64,000 bases of DNA. It comes from Entonaema liquescens (Eukaryota > Ascomycota > Sordariomycetes > Xylariales > Xylariaceae). A program made the position numbers and the translations under genes. Below, one piece after another: positions 22,091 through 33,147 of the stretch (the stretch's first letter is position 1; each line of letters opens with the position of its first letter). Location: NCBI GenBank assembly GCA_902805475.1, contig CADCSX010000006.1, forward strand, positions 2,108,001 to 2,172,000, written 5' to 3'. The notes beneath the pieces were generated by a model that worked only from the letters and a program-made list of their open reading frames with translations, ran no database searches and was not told the origin of the DNA.

Positions 22091-23407
22091 TTGACACTGG
22101 TAATGGGCAATGGTTATGCTATACTGCCGTTGATTCGGAATATAATAAATGTTTCGCAACCAGGGATAGCTACAGATGAGTATTTATTTCATGCCATCCC
22201 CTTTCTTGTCCTTTGCAGTCTGTTAAAGACCGCCATCGACCTTACTCCCATATATCTTATAAACTTGCTGCCACTTATAAGGTTAATTGTCTTGATACGT
22301 GGTACGTACAATCTAATAATGGAAAGAAGATCATTTATTCCTATTGCGTCTTCCAGGATAAAGCGTCCTACAGAAGACGAGGAGGACGAGTCGCTGCCTA
22401 CGGTAAGAAAATCATTTATCCCTATTGCGACTTACAGGATGAAGCGTCTCCGGGAAGATGAGGACGAGCCGCCACCTTCCAAGCGCGCTCGCAAAGTGCC
22501 TCCTAAACCATCTAATACAATTCTTCAACAAGAACCTCGTAGTCGATGGATGGCACGACGACATAATTATATGCCAGCTAGAAAGCCATCTCCGGAAGAA
22601 GTCGAACCAGTTCCACCATCCCATTTTTTTCGGAATCGTGTAAAACCCGATGCTCTTAGTAGGCGAGTAACACAAGATCGTCTTAAGTTTATTCAAAATA
22701 GAACTTTCAGACCACCTACTATATCTACTACCAATGAGAGCTCCAATCCCGCAGGTCGAGCGATCCGAGATGCTTCTGAGTTTATTAAAAATAGAACTTT
22801 CAGACCACTCACTGTATCTACCACCAGTGTGAGCTCTAACCCTATAGGCCAAGTAACCCATGGTAGTCCCAAACCCATCCTAAATAATATTTCGAAACCA
22901 CCCGTTCTACATACTCCTACTGAGGGCTCTGATCCTACAAATCAAGCAACCCATGGTGGTTCTAAGCTTATTCTAAATAATGCTTTGAGACCACTCGTTC
23001 TCTCTACGAGCAGTGAGAGCTCTGATAATCCTGAATCCAGTCATTTCTCATATGCCGGCATGTTAAACGATATCGCACGGACCCAAGAGGATCTCAAAGA
23101 CGCCTTTAAGTCTATGCGGATAGGATCGAGCTCTGATGGCAGCCCTATGAGGCTAACTGCCAGAAACCTTAAGAGGCATCGTAAAGCCGAGAGAAAGCGT
23201 TATGTCGAGGAAATTCGAAAGGCTACAGAAGAGCGTAAAGCCAAAGCATTGAGTATACCTGCGCCCTTGCCGCCCAGTCCATTGGTGGTTGGGGTTGGAG
23301 ATCAGCTGTTCAAACCGATAAACTGGAACCAAGGGGCTAGTCAACCAAATGACGATGATAACATATCACCTCGTATGAAACCGAGAAAGGTATGGGATTG
23401 GATGTAA
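22091..23407 (+). CDS. Orphan protein with four tandem 31-residue repeats
   Basis: Open frame 22091-23407 (438 codons). The safer start may be the ATG at 22319 (362 aa), since the upstream 76 codons are hydrophobic and AT-rich. I do not recognise a family. Seen: two 27-residue copies built on SFIPIA (units starting 22325 and 22406, 81 bp apart); a basic KRARK patch; four back-to-back 31-residue units at 22664-22756, 22757-22849, 22850-22942 and 22943-23035, sharing a central N-R/N-T-x-x-P pattern and a Ser/Thr-rich end; and a highly charged helix (RKAERKRYVEEIRKATEERKAK) before a Pro-rich tail ending VWDWM. A short in-frame start at 21859 (MASNSIEECLRVLF) could be an upstream exon, unproven. 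Possibly nuclear, by its basic clusters. Confidence 0.55.
   Translation: MTLVMGNGYAILPLIRNIINVSQPGIATDEYLFHAIPFLVLCSLLKTAIDLTPIYLINLLPLIRLIVLIRGTYNLIMERRSFIPIASSRIKRPTEDEEDESLPTVRKSFIPIATYRMKRLREDEDEPPPSKRARKVPPKPSNTILQQEPRSRWMARRHNYMPARKPSPEEVEPVPPSHFFRNRVKPDALSRRVTQDRLKFIQNRTFRPPTISTTNESSNPAGRAIRDASEFIKNRTFRPLTVSTTSVSSNPIGQVTHGSPKPILNNISKPPVLHTPTEGSDPTNQATHGGSKLILNNALRPLVLSTSSESSDNPESSHFSYAGMLNDIARTQEDLKDAFKSMRIGSSSDGSPMRLTARNLKRHRKAERKRYVEEIRKATEERKAKALSIPAPLPPSPLVVGVGDQLFKPINWNQGASQPNDDDNISPRMKPRKVWDWM
22664..23035 (+). repeat. Four tandem 93-bp coding repeats
   Basis: Four contiguous units of exactly 93 bp, in frame, without insertions or deletions between units. Units 1 and 2 share NRTFRP; units 3 and 4 share THG and ILNN. 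The two pairs look like a duplication of a duplication. Confidence 0.85.
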
Positions 23408-23562
23408 TGTGTACCAAAACAGCCTTGATATTTGTGTCTATTTATTCAATTATTTATTAATAAGTAGATGATCATAGTAGCATATTTCGGTATAGATTAT
23501 AATATGAGAAATATTTCGCGCAGTGCTCTTAGATATAACTTGAATAAATATGTGGGAAGGAC

Positions 23563-25711
23563 TCAAGCTTGTTTAGTGCGCAATTCTAGCCCATGCCCAA
23601 CATCTTCAAACTTGACGGTCATGGCTCTGATCGACTTCTTTAGATATCCTTCTTTATGAGCATCCCTGAGTTGCGTTCGTGTTTGGACATCGAAAGAGTG
23701 CGTAAGCGTAGCGATCATATTCGACTTCCAAGGGTCAAGTTCTAGACTATGTGTCTCTATAATAGTCCATACGCAGAATACGAAGCCGAGGGCCAGCGTG
23801 ATCAAGGGGAGAATCATATAATACCAGTCAACACTGATGTGGTTTACCCACTCTCGCCCGATGCCTGGGGTTTTGACGTCGGAGATGCCGCGCATCCAAT
23901 TGATACGGTCCAGGCGACCTGGTCGAAGGTAGCTGACAGATCTTGGCTTTGGTATAGGGCCTGTGCAACAGGAATCGCCTGAGTATTCGGTCCCACGGGC
24001 CAGGTCATAACTCTGTTCAAGAGATCCTCGTTGACATAGCGAACCGTGCTGCCAACTGTATTTTCCGTTAAATTGAAGCGTCGCTTTACGTCTTTAGGTA
24101 GTTTGTGCTTCTCGATATCCTCGTCGGGTATGAATAATACCAGATCACTTCGTTTGAAATCTCCGCCTTGAGAAAAGAGCGAATGGTTGTTCCACTTCTC
24201 GTACTCGTCAAAATTCTTAATGTTGCCGAGGTCACGATAGGAATCAAAATCCCGTTCAGCCCAAGAGGCTACAATCCTTTCCGTGAGGACGCCTTTCTCG
24301 ACCGTAGACTTGTAAGCGTTAGTGCAGAAATATAAAGCACATTCCGTTGCCGAAACGGGCGTCTTGTCCCATTTTAGTTTTCCCTGTTCGTATTCTGGCG
24401 CGGCTCTTAGAACCTCTACCGCAGTGATCATCGTTGTCAAGTCTTGGTACGCGAGGGTAAGCTTCGGGTCCGTAATTCGGGTCGCAGACATGAAGGCAAC
24501 TAGAGAGAAAAGCGTTTTGCCTTCATCCATGTCGATGCTGGACGGGTTGGAAAGGTTGAGATTGGGTAAAGAGTTTATGGTGAATTCTGCAGTTAGAAGC
24601 TTAGTACTTGCGGACAGAGTTCCCAAATTCACCCCGGTTTCACGAGACCGTCGTAGGTGATCCCCTACGTCGCTACATGAGCTACAAACGGCCAACGAGG
24701 TGAATACCGGCCAGGTGCAATTCGCAGTAGGGCAGGTAAATGAAGCGGTTGACTTGTCGCGGGTTGTAGAATTATAGAACCCGTTATTGAAAGATGATAG
24801 CATCCCTAAATCCGGTAGAGTCTCAAAGGGATCAATGGCTATAGACAGGTTAGGCGATAATCGTACTTTTCCAACTCCAGTCGTGGGATCGCCGGTGTAT
24901 GAGCCTATATCAAGGAACTCGCTGCGGCTGAGTTTAACCATAGAAGAGTCGGCACTCGGGTCACTCTGTCCTGGGTATGATACAACGGCTTGTAGAAATG
25001 GCTCGAATGCCATTAACAATATTGTAACGAGTGCACCAATAGCAACCCAATGTCTAAAACAGAATAGAGATCAGTTTATGGAATTTAGGGGGACAACTCA
25101 AAACAATTAACTCACCGGACTTGAAGCCAAATGATAAGCCACAAGCTCCCCCATGGCCCACGACTAGCATCGTCAAACCTATCAAAGGCGACGAGGTTAT
25201 CTGGTCGCCTCTTAAACCAGTTCCATTTAGCCTGGCCAAGACACGAGCTGATGGCAAATCCCAGTGATGTTCGAGAAACAGCACCCAAACCGGAGATAGC
25301 AACGTTGAGCGAGATGGGTCCTTTCCAATCGGGTAGCGGGCGACCGTCTACGTATACTAGCAGCACAATTAATGCTGCTAACGCGGCAAAACTAACAACC
25401 AGCGCTCCTATCTCCAAGTTCCAGTTGTTTCCGCGTGTCGAAATGACTTGTGGTTGTGATTCAGATGGGGTTGAAAATAACGGTACCTCGGCGCCGACAT
25501 ATTCGAACTGCATAGGACGTTCCGAGGGTGTTCGAGGAAGCGGTGTCACCGGCTCATCCTTCTGTGCCTGGTCTATATTCTTATGGATTGGCTGAGTCTC
25601 GAAAGCACCATCGAGCTGATCCTTGTTGGTAGCGTAGCCATGATATTCAGGTTGGGATCCGAGAGAATGGGCTTCTTTACTTTTGTTCTCACTATATGAG
25701 TCGTTCTCCAT
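23563..25711 (-). CDS. DUF3176 family membrane protein (about 695 aa) with one frame break
   Basis: Exons 25711-25116 and 25053-23563 join at CG|A across a GTGAGT intron. DUF3176 proteins are Pezizomycotina-specific membrane proteins of unknown function. Seen: a long charged N-terminus; a helix in IGALVVSFAALAALIVLLVYV; the family block DWKGPISLNVAISGLGAVSRTSLGFAISSCLGQAKW in pieces; a helix in HWVAIGALVTILLMAF; an extracytoplasmic region with Cys pairs (CPTANCTW, CSSCSD); and a last helix ILPLITLALGFVFCVWTI near the C-terminus. The frame shifts at about 23896-23903, just after TFDQVAWTVS. One extra base there restores NWMRGISDV and the last helix and makes the total divisible by three. Probably a sequence deletion rather than a pseudogene. 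Confidence 0.82.
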
Positions 25712-26876
25712 CGAATTAGTATAACCAGTACGAGGTGGGTATTGGATAGAAAGAGTTATGAGGTTGAACTTACAACCTACGAATAGGGTCTCAACTTATA
25801 TAAATTTCCATTTCGCGTAAGACATCCCATCGCGCCATGGGCTAGTTTCGAAGCCCAAAATGACAACCATGTTCCAATTACATATGTGAATTACTTATCG
25901 GGGGCTGTTTCTCACACACGTGAATGGAAATGCATGTAACATCAGCTCCTAATAGGGCTGGGAAGAAAGGGACGGACACTTCGAAGGTTAGCCGCATTTT
26001 GACAATATGGGGACAAAGGAGCCAATGAAGTCGTCTAAAGTTGTCTTAAGCGGTACGAACTTTCGCTTCTCACCCGGCAGTATGTTTCGGCTGTACATGG
26101 GAACCATGACAGGCTCATATATACCGCTTGGATGGTGCCATAGGGCTACGAACCAACCACTTATTAGCACGAGATAACTGGGGAGGGAAGCTTAGCTCCA
26201 CATGAAGCTGGAGAACACTGCCGGTGAACTTATACACTAAATCGGTATCTAGGTACCCAACCGTCACTCGATAGACGAGGCTTAGCATGTCGTGTTTTGT
26301 CGCCAGCGCATCAACGGTGCTTAAAGTCCTCATGGCAACTTTTAAGTCGTAAGTCAGTAATCATAATTCGACATAATTCATACATTGATCCATCTTATAA
26401 CACATCCAAACCGGTCTAATAATGGCGCAGGTGGGTTTAAGTAAATGAGCATCTACAACTGGCCCACTCATTACCTGTCGATCCGTACGCAGAAAGCCTA
26501 TTCATAACTCAACTTACCCAAGTAGGTAGTTAATTAGTAAAAAAAAATGCGAAGGGAAAACTACGAATAGCTCGTAAGGGGACGGCTGACGATTCAATTC
26601 TAACCCGCCGTCCCACACCTCGATCGCGTATGCGGTAAGTTGGTGGCACTCTTGAATCAATTCCAGAATATTATCAAGGGCTAGAATACAATAGCCATAC
26701 TAGCCATGTGTCATTAAGTTGAAATATGGAATTCGACCGATATTATATGTTATCTGGTATCATCACCATTAGTCTTAAATATTTAGTCTAGCCATATTTT
26801 CTAACTACAGGGTTATTTGCAATAGGGTTTCTTCCCTCAATAGCTGTCCTATCAAAGACACTCCGGGTCCCCTTCA
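25712..26876. other. Intergenic region between DUF3176 and LTN1
   Basis: About 1.2 kb. Two overlapping minus-strand ORFs (25988-26170 and 26115-26333) look mildly protein-like but match nothing I know. No other feature. Confidence 0.5.
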
Positions 26877-29800
26877 TCAATTATTTCGCGCTGCTCTCCT
26901 ATCCGATCCCAGGTAGTCGATAGGGTTGCGACACAATGGGCACGTGTTTTGATTGCTGCTCTGGAACCACTTATACAGACAAGTGCGGTGGAAGAGGTTC
27001 TTACACGTCTGGCAGCGTTTATCTGGCGTCTTCTTATCGCTGCTGATGATGCTATAGCAGATGGCGCATTCGGTCTGTCCCTTCATAGCACCCACTATGT
27101 TACGGCGGAAAGTCGTTAGGCCATCGATAATGCTGCCGCCCTATAGTCATAATATGAGATACGATATTCAAGTCCCGTGCTAGATGCGATATCAACTCAC
27201 CGAAAATGTGATCACGGCCTGCGTTGTCATGATCCAACTCTGCCATTTCCTTTCGTTGACTGCGACGCGGTTTATTCCCGATACCGAAACGTTCTCGAGG
27301 GGGAATTCCTGTGGGATGCGTATCGCGATCGATGCTTGTAACTCGTCTACTTCGTAGCCAGCAGTGACCTCTTTAGCAGAGCGGCTAACTTTAACGATCA
27401 ACTCATTTTCGCCATCCGCAGGTGCCTCCTGGGTTGCAGTCCATTTTTCGACCTCGTCCAACGCCTCTGATATGATGATAGGGGAGAAGAATTCCGTCAT
27501 CCATCCTTCCACTGCAATCTTCGTCTGCTTTGACCGGCATTCCATGTACCATGACTTGAAGAGACTAGGAACGTATTTCAATACGAGATAGTATAAATGG
27601 ATTAGGAGCCACTGCATGTTTCTCTCTTCAGTTTCTGCTTCAGCAAGTTTTATGTCGTACTCCTTAATGTGCTCCTTCGTAAAGTTGGCCTTGTCTAAGT
27701 TCAAGGGATGAGCTGCTGAATGACCTAGAACATCGAATGTGAATTCCATAAGCGGACCAACATAATTCGCCGCCTTAAGATTTTCAGCATAGTCACTGCG
27801 TACTTTAAATGCTGCTGCCTTGAAAGAGTCAAATACTAGATGCCACGAAAGAAGATAGGAGCGAACTGGCGATGGGAAACGGCCGAGCGCTTCATCTGAG
27901 TACTTTTCGAGTGTCGGAGCATCAAGAAGAAGTGATAGGAGTTCGTCTGGAAGCTGAGCCTGCTTTTTCTCTAATAAGACATCCAGTGATAAATCCTCCT
28001 GGGCGGCTGGAAGTGCTTTGTGAAGAATACTAAACGCTGCTGTTTGAATACCACGCAAGTCGCTAGCTACTAAGCCATATAGTTCCGAGAGATCCTTGAT
28101 GTGGTGTAGAGGAAGCTTCTCTACCAGTCGGCAGATGATCGAGTCTACAATCTCCAGGGGTTGCGTATCTATATCCCTAGGAAGCTTGAGTAGTTCGATT
28201 AACGCGGTTGATCTCTTCTCTGCGGACGTTTGCAAGACATCTATAAGGTCGTCATTGGGTTCTTCTAGCGACTGCAGCGTGATAAATAGACGAAGAGAGG
28301 CGTGGATCTCGGGCAATCGATGATCAAGTGACCCAGACATCGATTTCGTCCAGAGGTATATGCAAAAATCAATCGTCTTCTCCCAATAAGGACCATAGAC
28401 GTCCTTCACACACGGGAGAAGGCGCTGGAGGGTACGACACGCTTCTGTTGCGAAACGATGGTCAAGGTCTTCTGGGGTGTCCAGCCACGATGTAATTTGC
28501 TTGACAGCGAAAACTAGTCGGTTATTCGCGACTGGAAGTTCTCCGGTGTCATATATTTGCGCGCAAGCATTCAGAAGTACGAGTGTAATCAGGCTCTTCT
28601 CCTGTCCAAGGCTGGCTCCTGCAACATCGCTGACCAGCCGGTTGCAAAAGTTGCTGACTGCTCTTGAAGCTGAAAGCGCTTCGCCGAGACCACTGAGAAT
28701 TGCGACAGCGGGGAAGACAGCGGAAGCGTTATTTTTGAGTATGTCCAAATCTGCTAACCATTGCTCTCCACTGGAAGGGAAACCGTGCCTCTCTGCCAAT
28801 GCTTGAAGAAGCTCACTCAAGGTTCGGGCGCAATATAAGCCCATGGGTGTTAAGGTTCTTGACTCGTCAAGTAACGTGCGTGTGATGCCGTACATCAGTC
28901 GCGAATTTTCTGTGTTGGAGCCGTCCCTCCAATTAGCTGCATTTTCCGTCGTCTCGACAATGACCTTCCGCGCAGATGATACCAATTCTTCAGCATCTGC
29001 TAGAGAAGCCTCAGAAGAAAGTGAACTCCAAATCTGATTTTTACTCTTCACTGCTATTTGGTCTGCTACTAACCCTAGGGTCAGGCCCAGACATATCACA
29101 ATCTCCGCACGATTGGGAAAAGGTAGGGCGTGAAGCTGAACCCCTCCGGAGAAGAGCTTGGTGATGTATAATGCCATGCGCCCGGGAATCGAACAGCCGT
29201 CTCGGTCCCTTCTGGCGGATGCACTTGGTGTAGCTAGCGTGGATGTTGGGAGGAAATAAGCACCACCAACGACACTTGTGAAGGCCAGAGACTGGTTGGG
29301 CGTCTCTTGCAAGAAGAGAGCCAATTCTTCCTTCCATATGTTCGTGTCTGGTATCAAACTTTCCAGCTGCCCATTATTCTCTGCATTAGTAACAGAACTT
29401 TGGATAACTTGCTGGACGATAGTGTCAACCCTGTAGCATTGTTAGTAAGTCTAAAGCATAATATAAGAGTAGAACATACGTAAGCGAGTTCAAATCCGCA
29501 GTAGAAATACTTCGTTGCACGAGGCCTGATAGCCGAGAGCTTCCAGTTGATGGGGTTTCCATCAACCCTTTGAGTACGGCTATATCAGAAGATGCATCAA
29601 ACCGTTCGGAAACACTCAGTAGATTGGTCATCAAGTTCATGTGAGTCACTTCATCTTGCAACAAGAGATCCGGCTTTTTCTCCGCCATTAGGCGTAAACC
29701 TTTGAGGACACCTGGATTCGGCTGGCCTAGGGAATTCGTGATGCGACTTCCAAGTTCCTTTGCAAGTCGACTCGCGGCAGCGTCTGTCAACGCATTAAAT

Positions 29801-31961
29801 GTTAGCACCGCTTCGAAAAGGGCCCAGCCCAAGTCAATAGTTCCGACAGCACATAGAAGGCACTGTTTTATTAGTTCTGATTGTAAGCGCTGATCCTGTT
29901 GGGCAAGGGGACTGGATTCTTTGGCGGAAATGATTGCAGTAAGGGCCGGTAGAACGCTGGGGTTTTCAATATACTCCAGAAGGGCTGTAATGTTTGCTTT
30001 CCAAATTTTCTCGTACTCTTGCTTCTGTTCAGGAATATTGCCCAATAAGTTGATACTTGAGAAAAGATACGATGCAGCAGGCGACTGAATGAATTCGACT
30101 CCATTGCTTTGTAGCGCATTTGCGAGGTAGTTAAACACATTGCCTGTAGCAGCAGAGGACTGTCTGAAGAGACGCGGGGACTGCTTGAAAGCCGATTCCA
30201 CGGTAGCTGCTGCTCCAAAGGGTTTCCATTTCCTTGTCTCTAATAACTTGAAGACATCCTGGAGTAATTCTAAAGAATACTTAGCAGGTATATCGGGAAT
30301 GGGACGGTCGGTCCCCAATGTCCTTTCGTGGGCATCCGAGATTAAACCCGTAAAGGTGAACCATCTATAACCTTCGTCGGCTACTGCCTTCTGCGATTTT
30401 TCATATTCCTTCGACGCCTCAGGTAACGAATTGCGGATGCGGGTTTTGAAGTTCTCTTTCCATTGTTGCCATTCTGAGTCCGTGGCCTTTATTACTTCCT
30501 CAAACGGCGAAGTGGCCGTCGACGTATATGCTTTGATTAGGATTTGCACTTGGCTTCCAGATGCCCATGTCGATGTTTCAGGAGTCGGATAGAGATAATG
30601 CGTTATCAGAGGAAATATGTCTTCTTGCGCTATCTTGACTCGATCCTCGCTAGAGCTCGCCACCTTTATAAAATTTCTGGTAGTGTTAAGGTATGTTGAC
30701 CAGCCATCAATAGCACTGTTGCGTGGTTCCTCTCTCCTGGTCAAGCCCAACCTCATGGATTTTAAGAAGTCCAAGGCGCTGTCTAGGTCTTTTGGAAGTA
30801 TTTCGGCTGGTATAACTTCTATCAGGCGATTAAGTGAAACCCAGAACTTTGATCCGGCGCCCTGGGAGCCTTTTTCCAAGAATATTTTCAGTCTTGACGC
30901 CAGTGATTTCTTTCCCCGATATTCAGACGTCCACACTGTTGGATGTTTAGTAGTCAATTCAGTTAATGCGTCAACATAACTGGCTGCGGAACCAACTTGA
31001 CTACTCATCAAGCCTTCGGCGACAAAGTTCTTACTAAGTCGGCCGAGGTCTGCCTCAATTCTGCCTGCTCTTTTTCAAGGCATACCGTTAAGAGCTGACA
31101 AGATAGCTGCCTCACAACGGTATCATTCATGGAAACGCTCTTCCAGACCTTATCCTGTTCGAAGAATTGATCGTAATCGTCCTGATACTTCTCAAGATCC
31201 GGGAGATCAAGTTTCTGTAAGAGCCCCAAGACTAACGCAAGACTACTCCCTAGGACTCGGTAGGATTTGGTCTCAGCATCATCAGCGCTCGTGGATCGCT
31301 CGTCACTGAGTGTTTCCGCGGTCTCCCTTATCGCACCGGACGCATAGTCTAAGATTTGCGACTGACATCGCTTCCAGAACTGGACCACTTTCTCCGGAGT
31401 TGTGAGAAAGGAAGATAGCCCTTCCACAGCTGCGCGAGATACTACTTTGTCCCTGTCGAATGTACCAGCAAGCCAAGAGCCTACAATCTTTGGTACATGT
31501 CTCTCCGTACGCTTGCGACCGGACTTCATTAACTCATATTGTAATATATGGGAAAGTTCGCGGACGCGACGAGCATTTTCTATCGAGATACGAGGATATA
31601 ATTGGACCTATTATACACATTACTAACTAAGCATGGCGTTATACTTATTCACCTGGTTTACACGCACCCAAGCTTCCAAAATGGGCTCCTCTACGCCCCC
31701 ATCTTTCTCGTATGGATGGGCCTGCACATAGGTTACCAATTCTTCTAAAGCCTTTGCTTTTGTTGTAGCATCCTTCTTTTGTAGATTCTTGAGAGATACG
31801 ATAACATTCGCATCGGATATAGAGGAGAGATCGGGTGGTTCGGCTAGGTAGGATAGATCGGCACCTTTGGAAGCAGCTGAGAAAGCGCCAAAAGCTTTGG
31901 TTCCAAAACTCGTAAATGCGTTGCCTGCGGCAGCACGCGACTTGGTCGGTTTACGACTCAT
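26877..31961 (-). CDS. LTN1: E3 ubiquitin-protein ligase Listerin (about 1643 aa)
   Basis: Exons in transcript order: 31961-31653, 31607-29480, 29430-27201 and 27140-26877. Listerin is the RING ligase of the ribosome quality-control complex: it binds stalled 60S subunits and ubiquitinates nascent chains. Seen: the conserved N-terminus (NAFTSFGTKAFGAFS, LSYLAEPPDLSSI, SLKNLQKKDATTKAKALEEL), long HEAT-like helical repeats, and the C-terminal RWD/RING: CAICYSIISSDKKTPDKRC, CKNLFHRTCLYKWF, CPLCRNPI. The frame shifts once in the A5 run (31071-31075 on +). One extra A joins QLLTVCLEK to RAGRIEADLGRLSKNFVAEGL, and the total becomes exactly 1644 codons. The length matches fungal Listerins (about 1,560-1,650 aa). 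Splices at the three introns restore conserved segments, for example ITFS|GGSIIDGLTTF before the RING. Confidence 0.92.
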
Positions 31962-33147
31962 GACAATGAAAGCAATCGTTTAGTTTTGGTTCCTAAGGCA
32001 GCGCAGCGCAACCCTTTTCATTTGTTATGTCACCCGTCGCCAAGCTGTACACGGTTATATTGAAAGGCTTATTGAAGTCCCTCAAATTTGTAGGGGGGAA
32101 AGAAGCGATATTTAGGACGAGAATGAGGGTATAAAGAATGCGCTATTGCTGATAAAAGCTTCTATTACCATGGTTTGCCGTAGATTGGCTTGCGATATTT
32201 TGACCCCACGGTGGGGTTTACGGTTTTTTTGTGACGTCGCCTATCTAATGTTCTTTTTGATTATGTAAGTCGCTAGGCATTGTACGTGGTAGGTACTTAT
32301 GTACCTCTGTGTAACGAACTCATAGCACGTGCTTCAAGTTTCCAAATTAAGCCGAGTCTTCCCGCATTCTACACATGTACCTAATTTGGACTAAGATTCT
32401 AGAAGCTACAAAGCGTCGGGTAAAGAAAAAGTTAAAATAGTAGCTTATGAAAAAAGCATATATCGACCATTTCTCAAGCGAAATATTTATATGCTGACAG
32501 GTAGAAAGGCTTCAATAGAAAAGAAGCTAGTCCGTGATGTGTCGTAGCAATATGGGGACCTGCATGCACGAAATGTAATGTACAATACATATTCGGGTAA
32601 GGCCAGGGGTGAACGGTTTACCCCACGGGTGTCCCCACTATCTATATTGAGGCAGGTATGCTTCTGATGACACAGTTTTAGCAGTTTTAGCAGTTTTAGC
32701 GTTTATTTAGCGTTCTTCTCCGCACTCCTACGAAGCGATCTTCCCGTTTCAACCCGCTCCCGGGTTCCCCGCTTCCGTAACTCTCCGCCTAGAGGCCAAC
32801 TCCTCACATTCCCAATACTTGTCCCTTTCAAGTCCCAGGAGCCTGGGCGGAGATGGACAGGCAATCCAACTACATTCATCTTTCCTATCTTTCCTAGCCA
32901 GCAAGTCGATGAGTTTACCTTTTTGCTTCTGTAGTCGACCTGTTGGCCTTGTGTAAGTGACACCCTTAACACTCTCCCTCGTTGGTAATCGTCTTATTGT
33001 ATCAACTATTGTATCAACCCGCCCGACGGTGGCGACATTTTTCGTATTTTCAACTTTGTAATTATCGCACACCCACCATCACCACTGACGTGTGTGCCTC
33101 TGCAGCGGACGGTATATGATGCTCCCATTGATTACGATCTAATCAAT
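31962..33147. other. Divergent promoter region
   Basis: About 1.2 kb between the divergent starts of LTN1 and the mitochondrial repeat protein. Overlapping minus-strand ORFs at 32703-32972 and 32749-33072 lack family signatures. A triple GCAGTTTTA repeat lies at about 32677-32700. Confidence 0.55.

Noticed and set aside
32703..33072. Overlapping minus-strand ORFs of 89 and 107 codons
   Set aside because: No motif, two competing frames, and they lie in the divergent promoter of LTN1 and the repeat protein.
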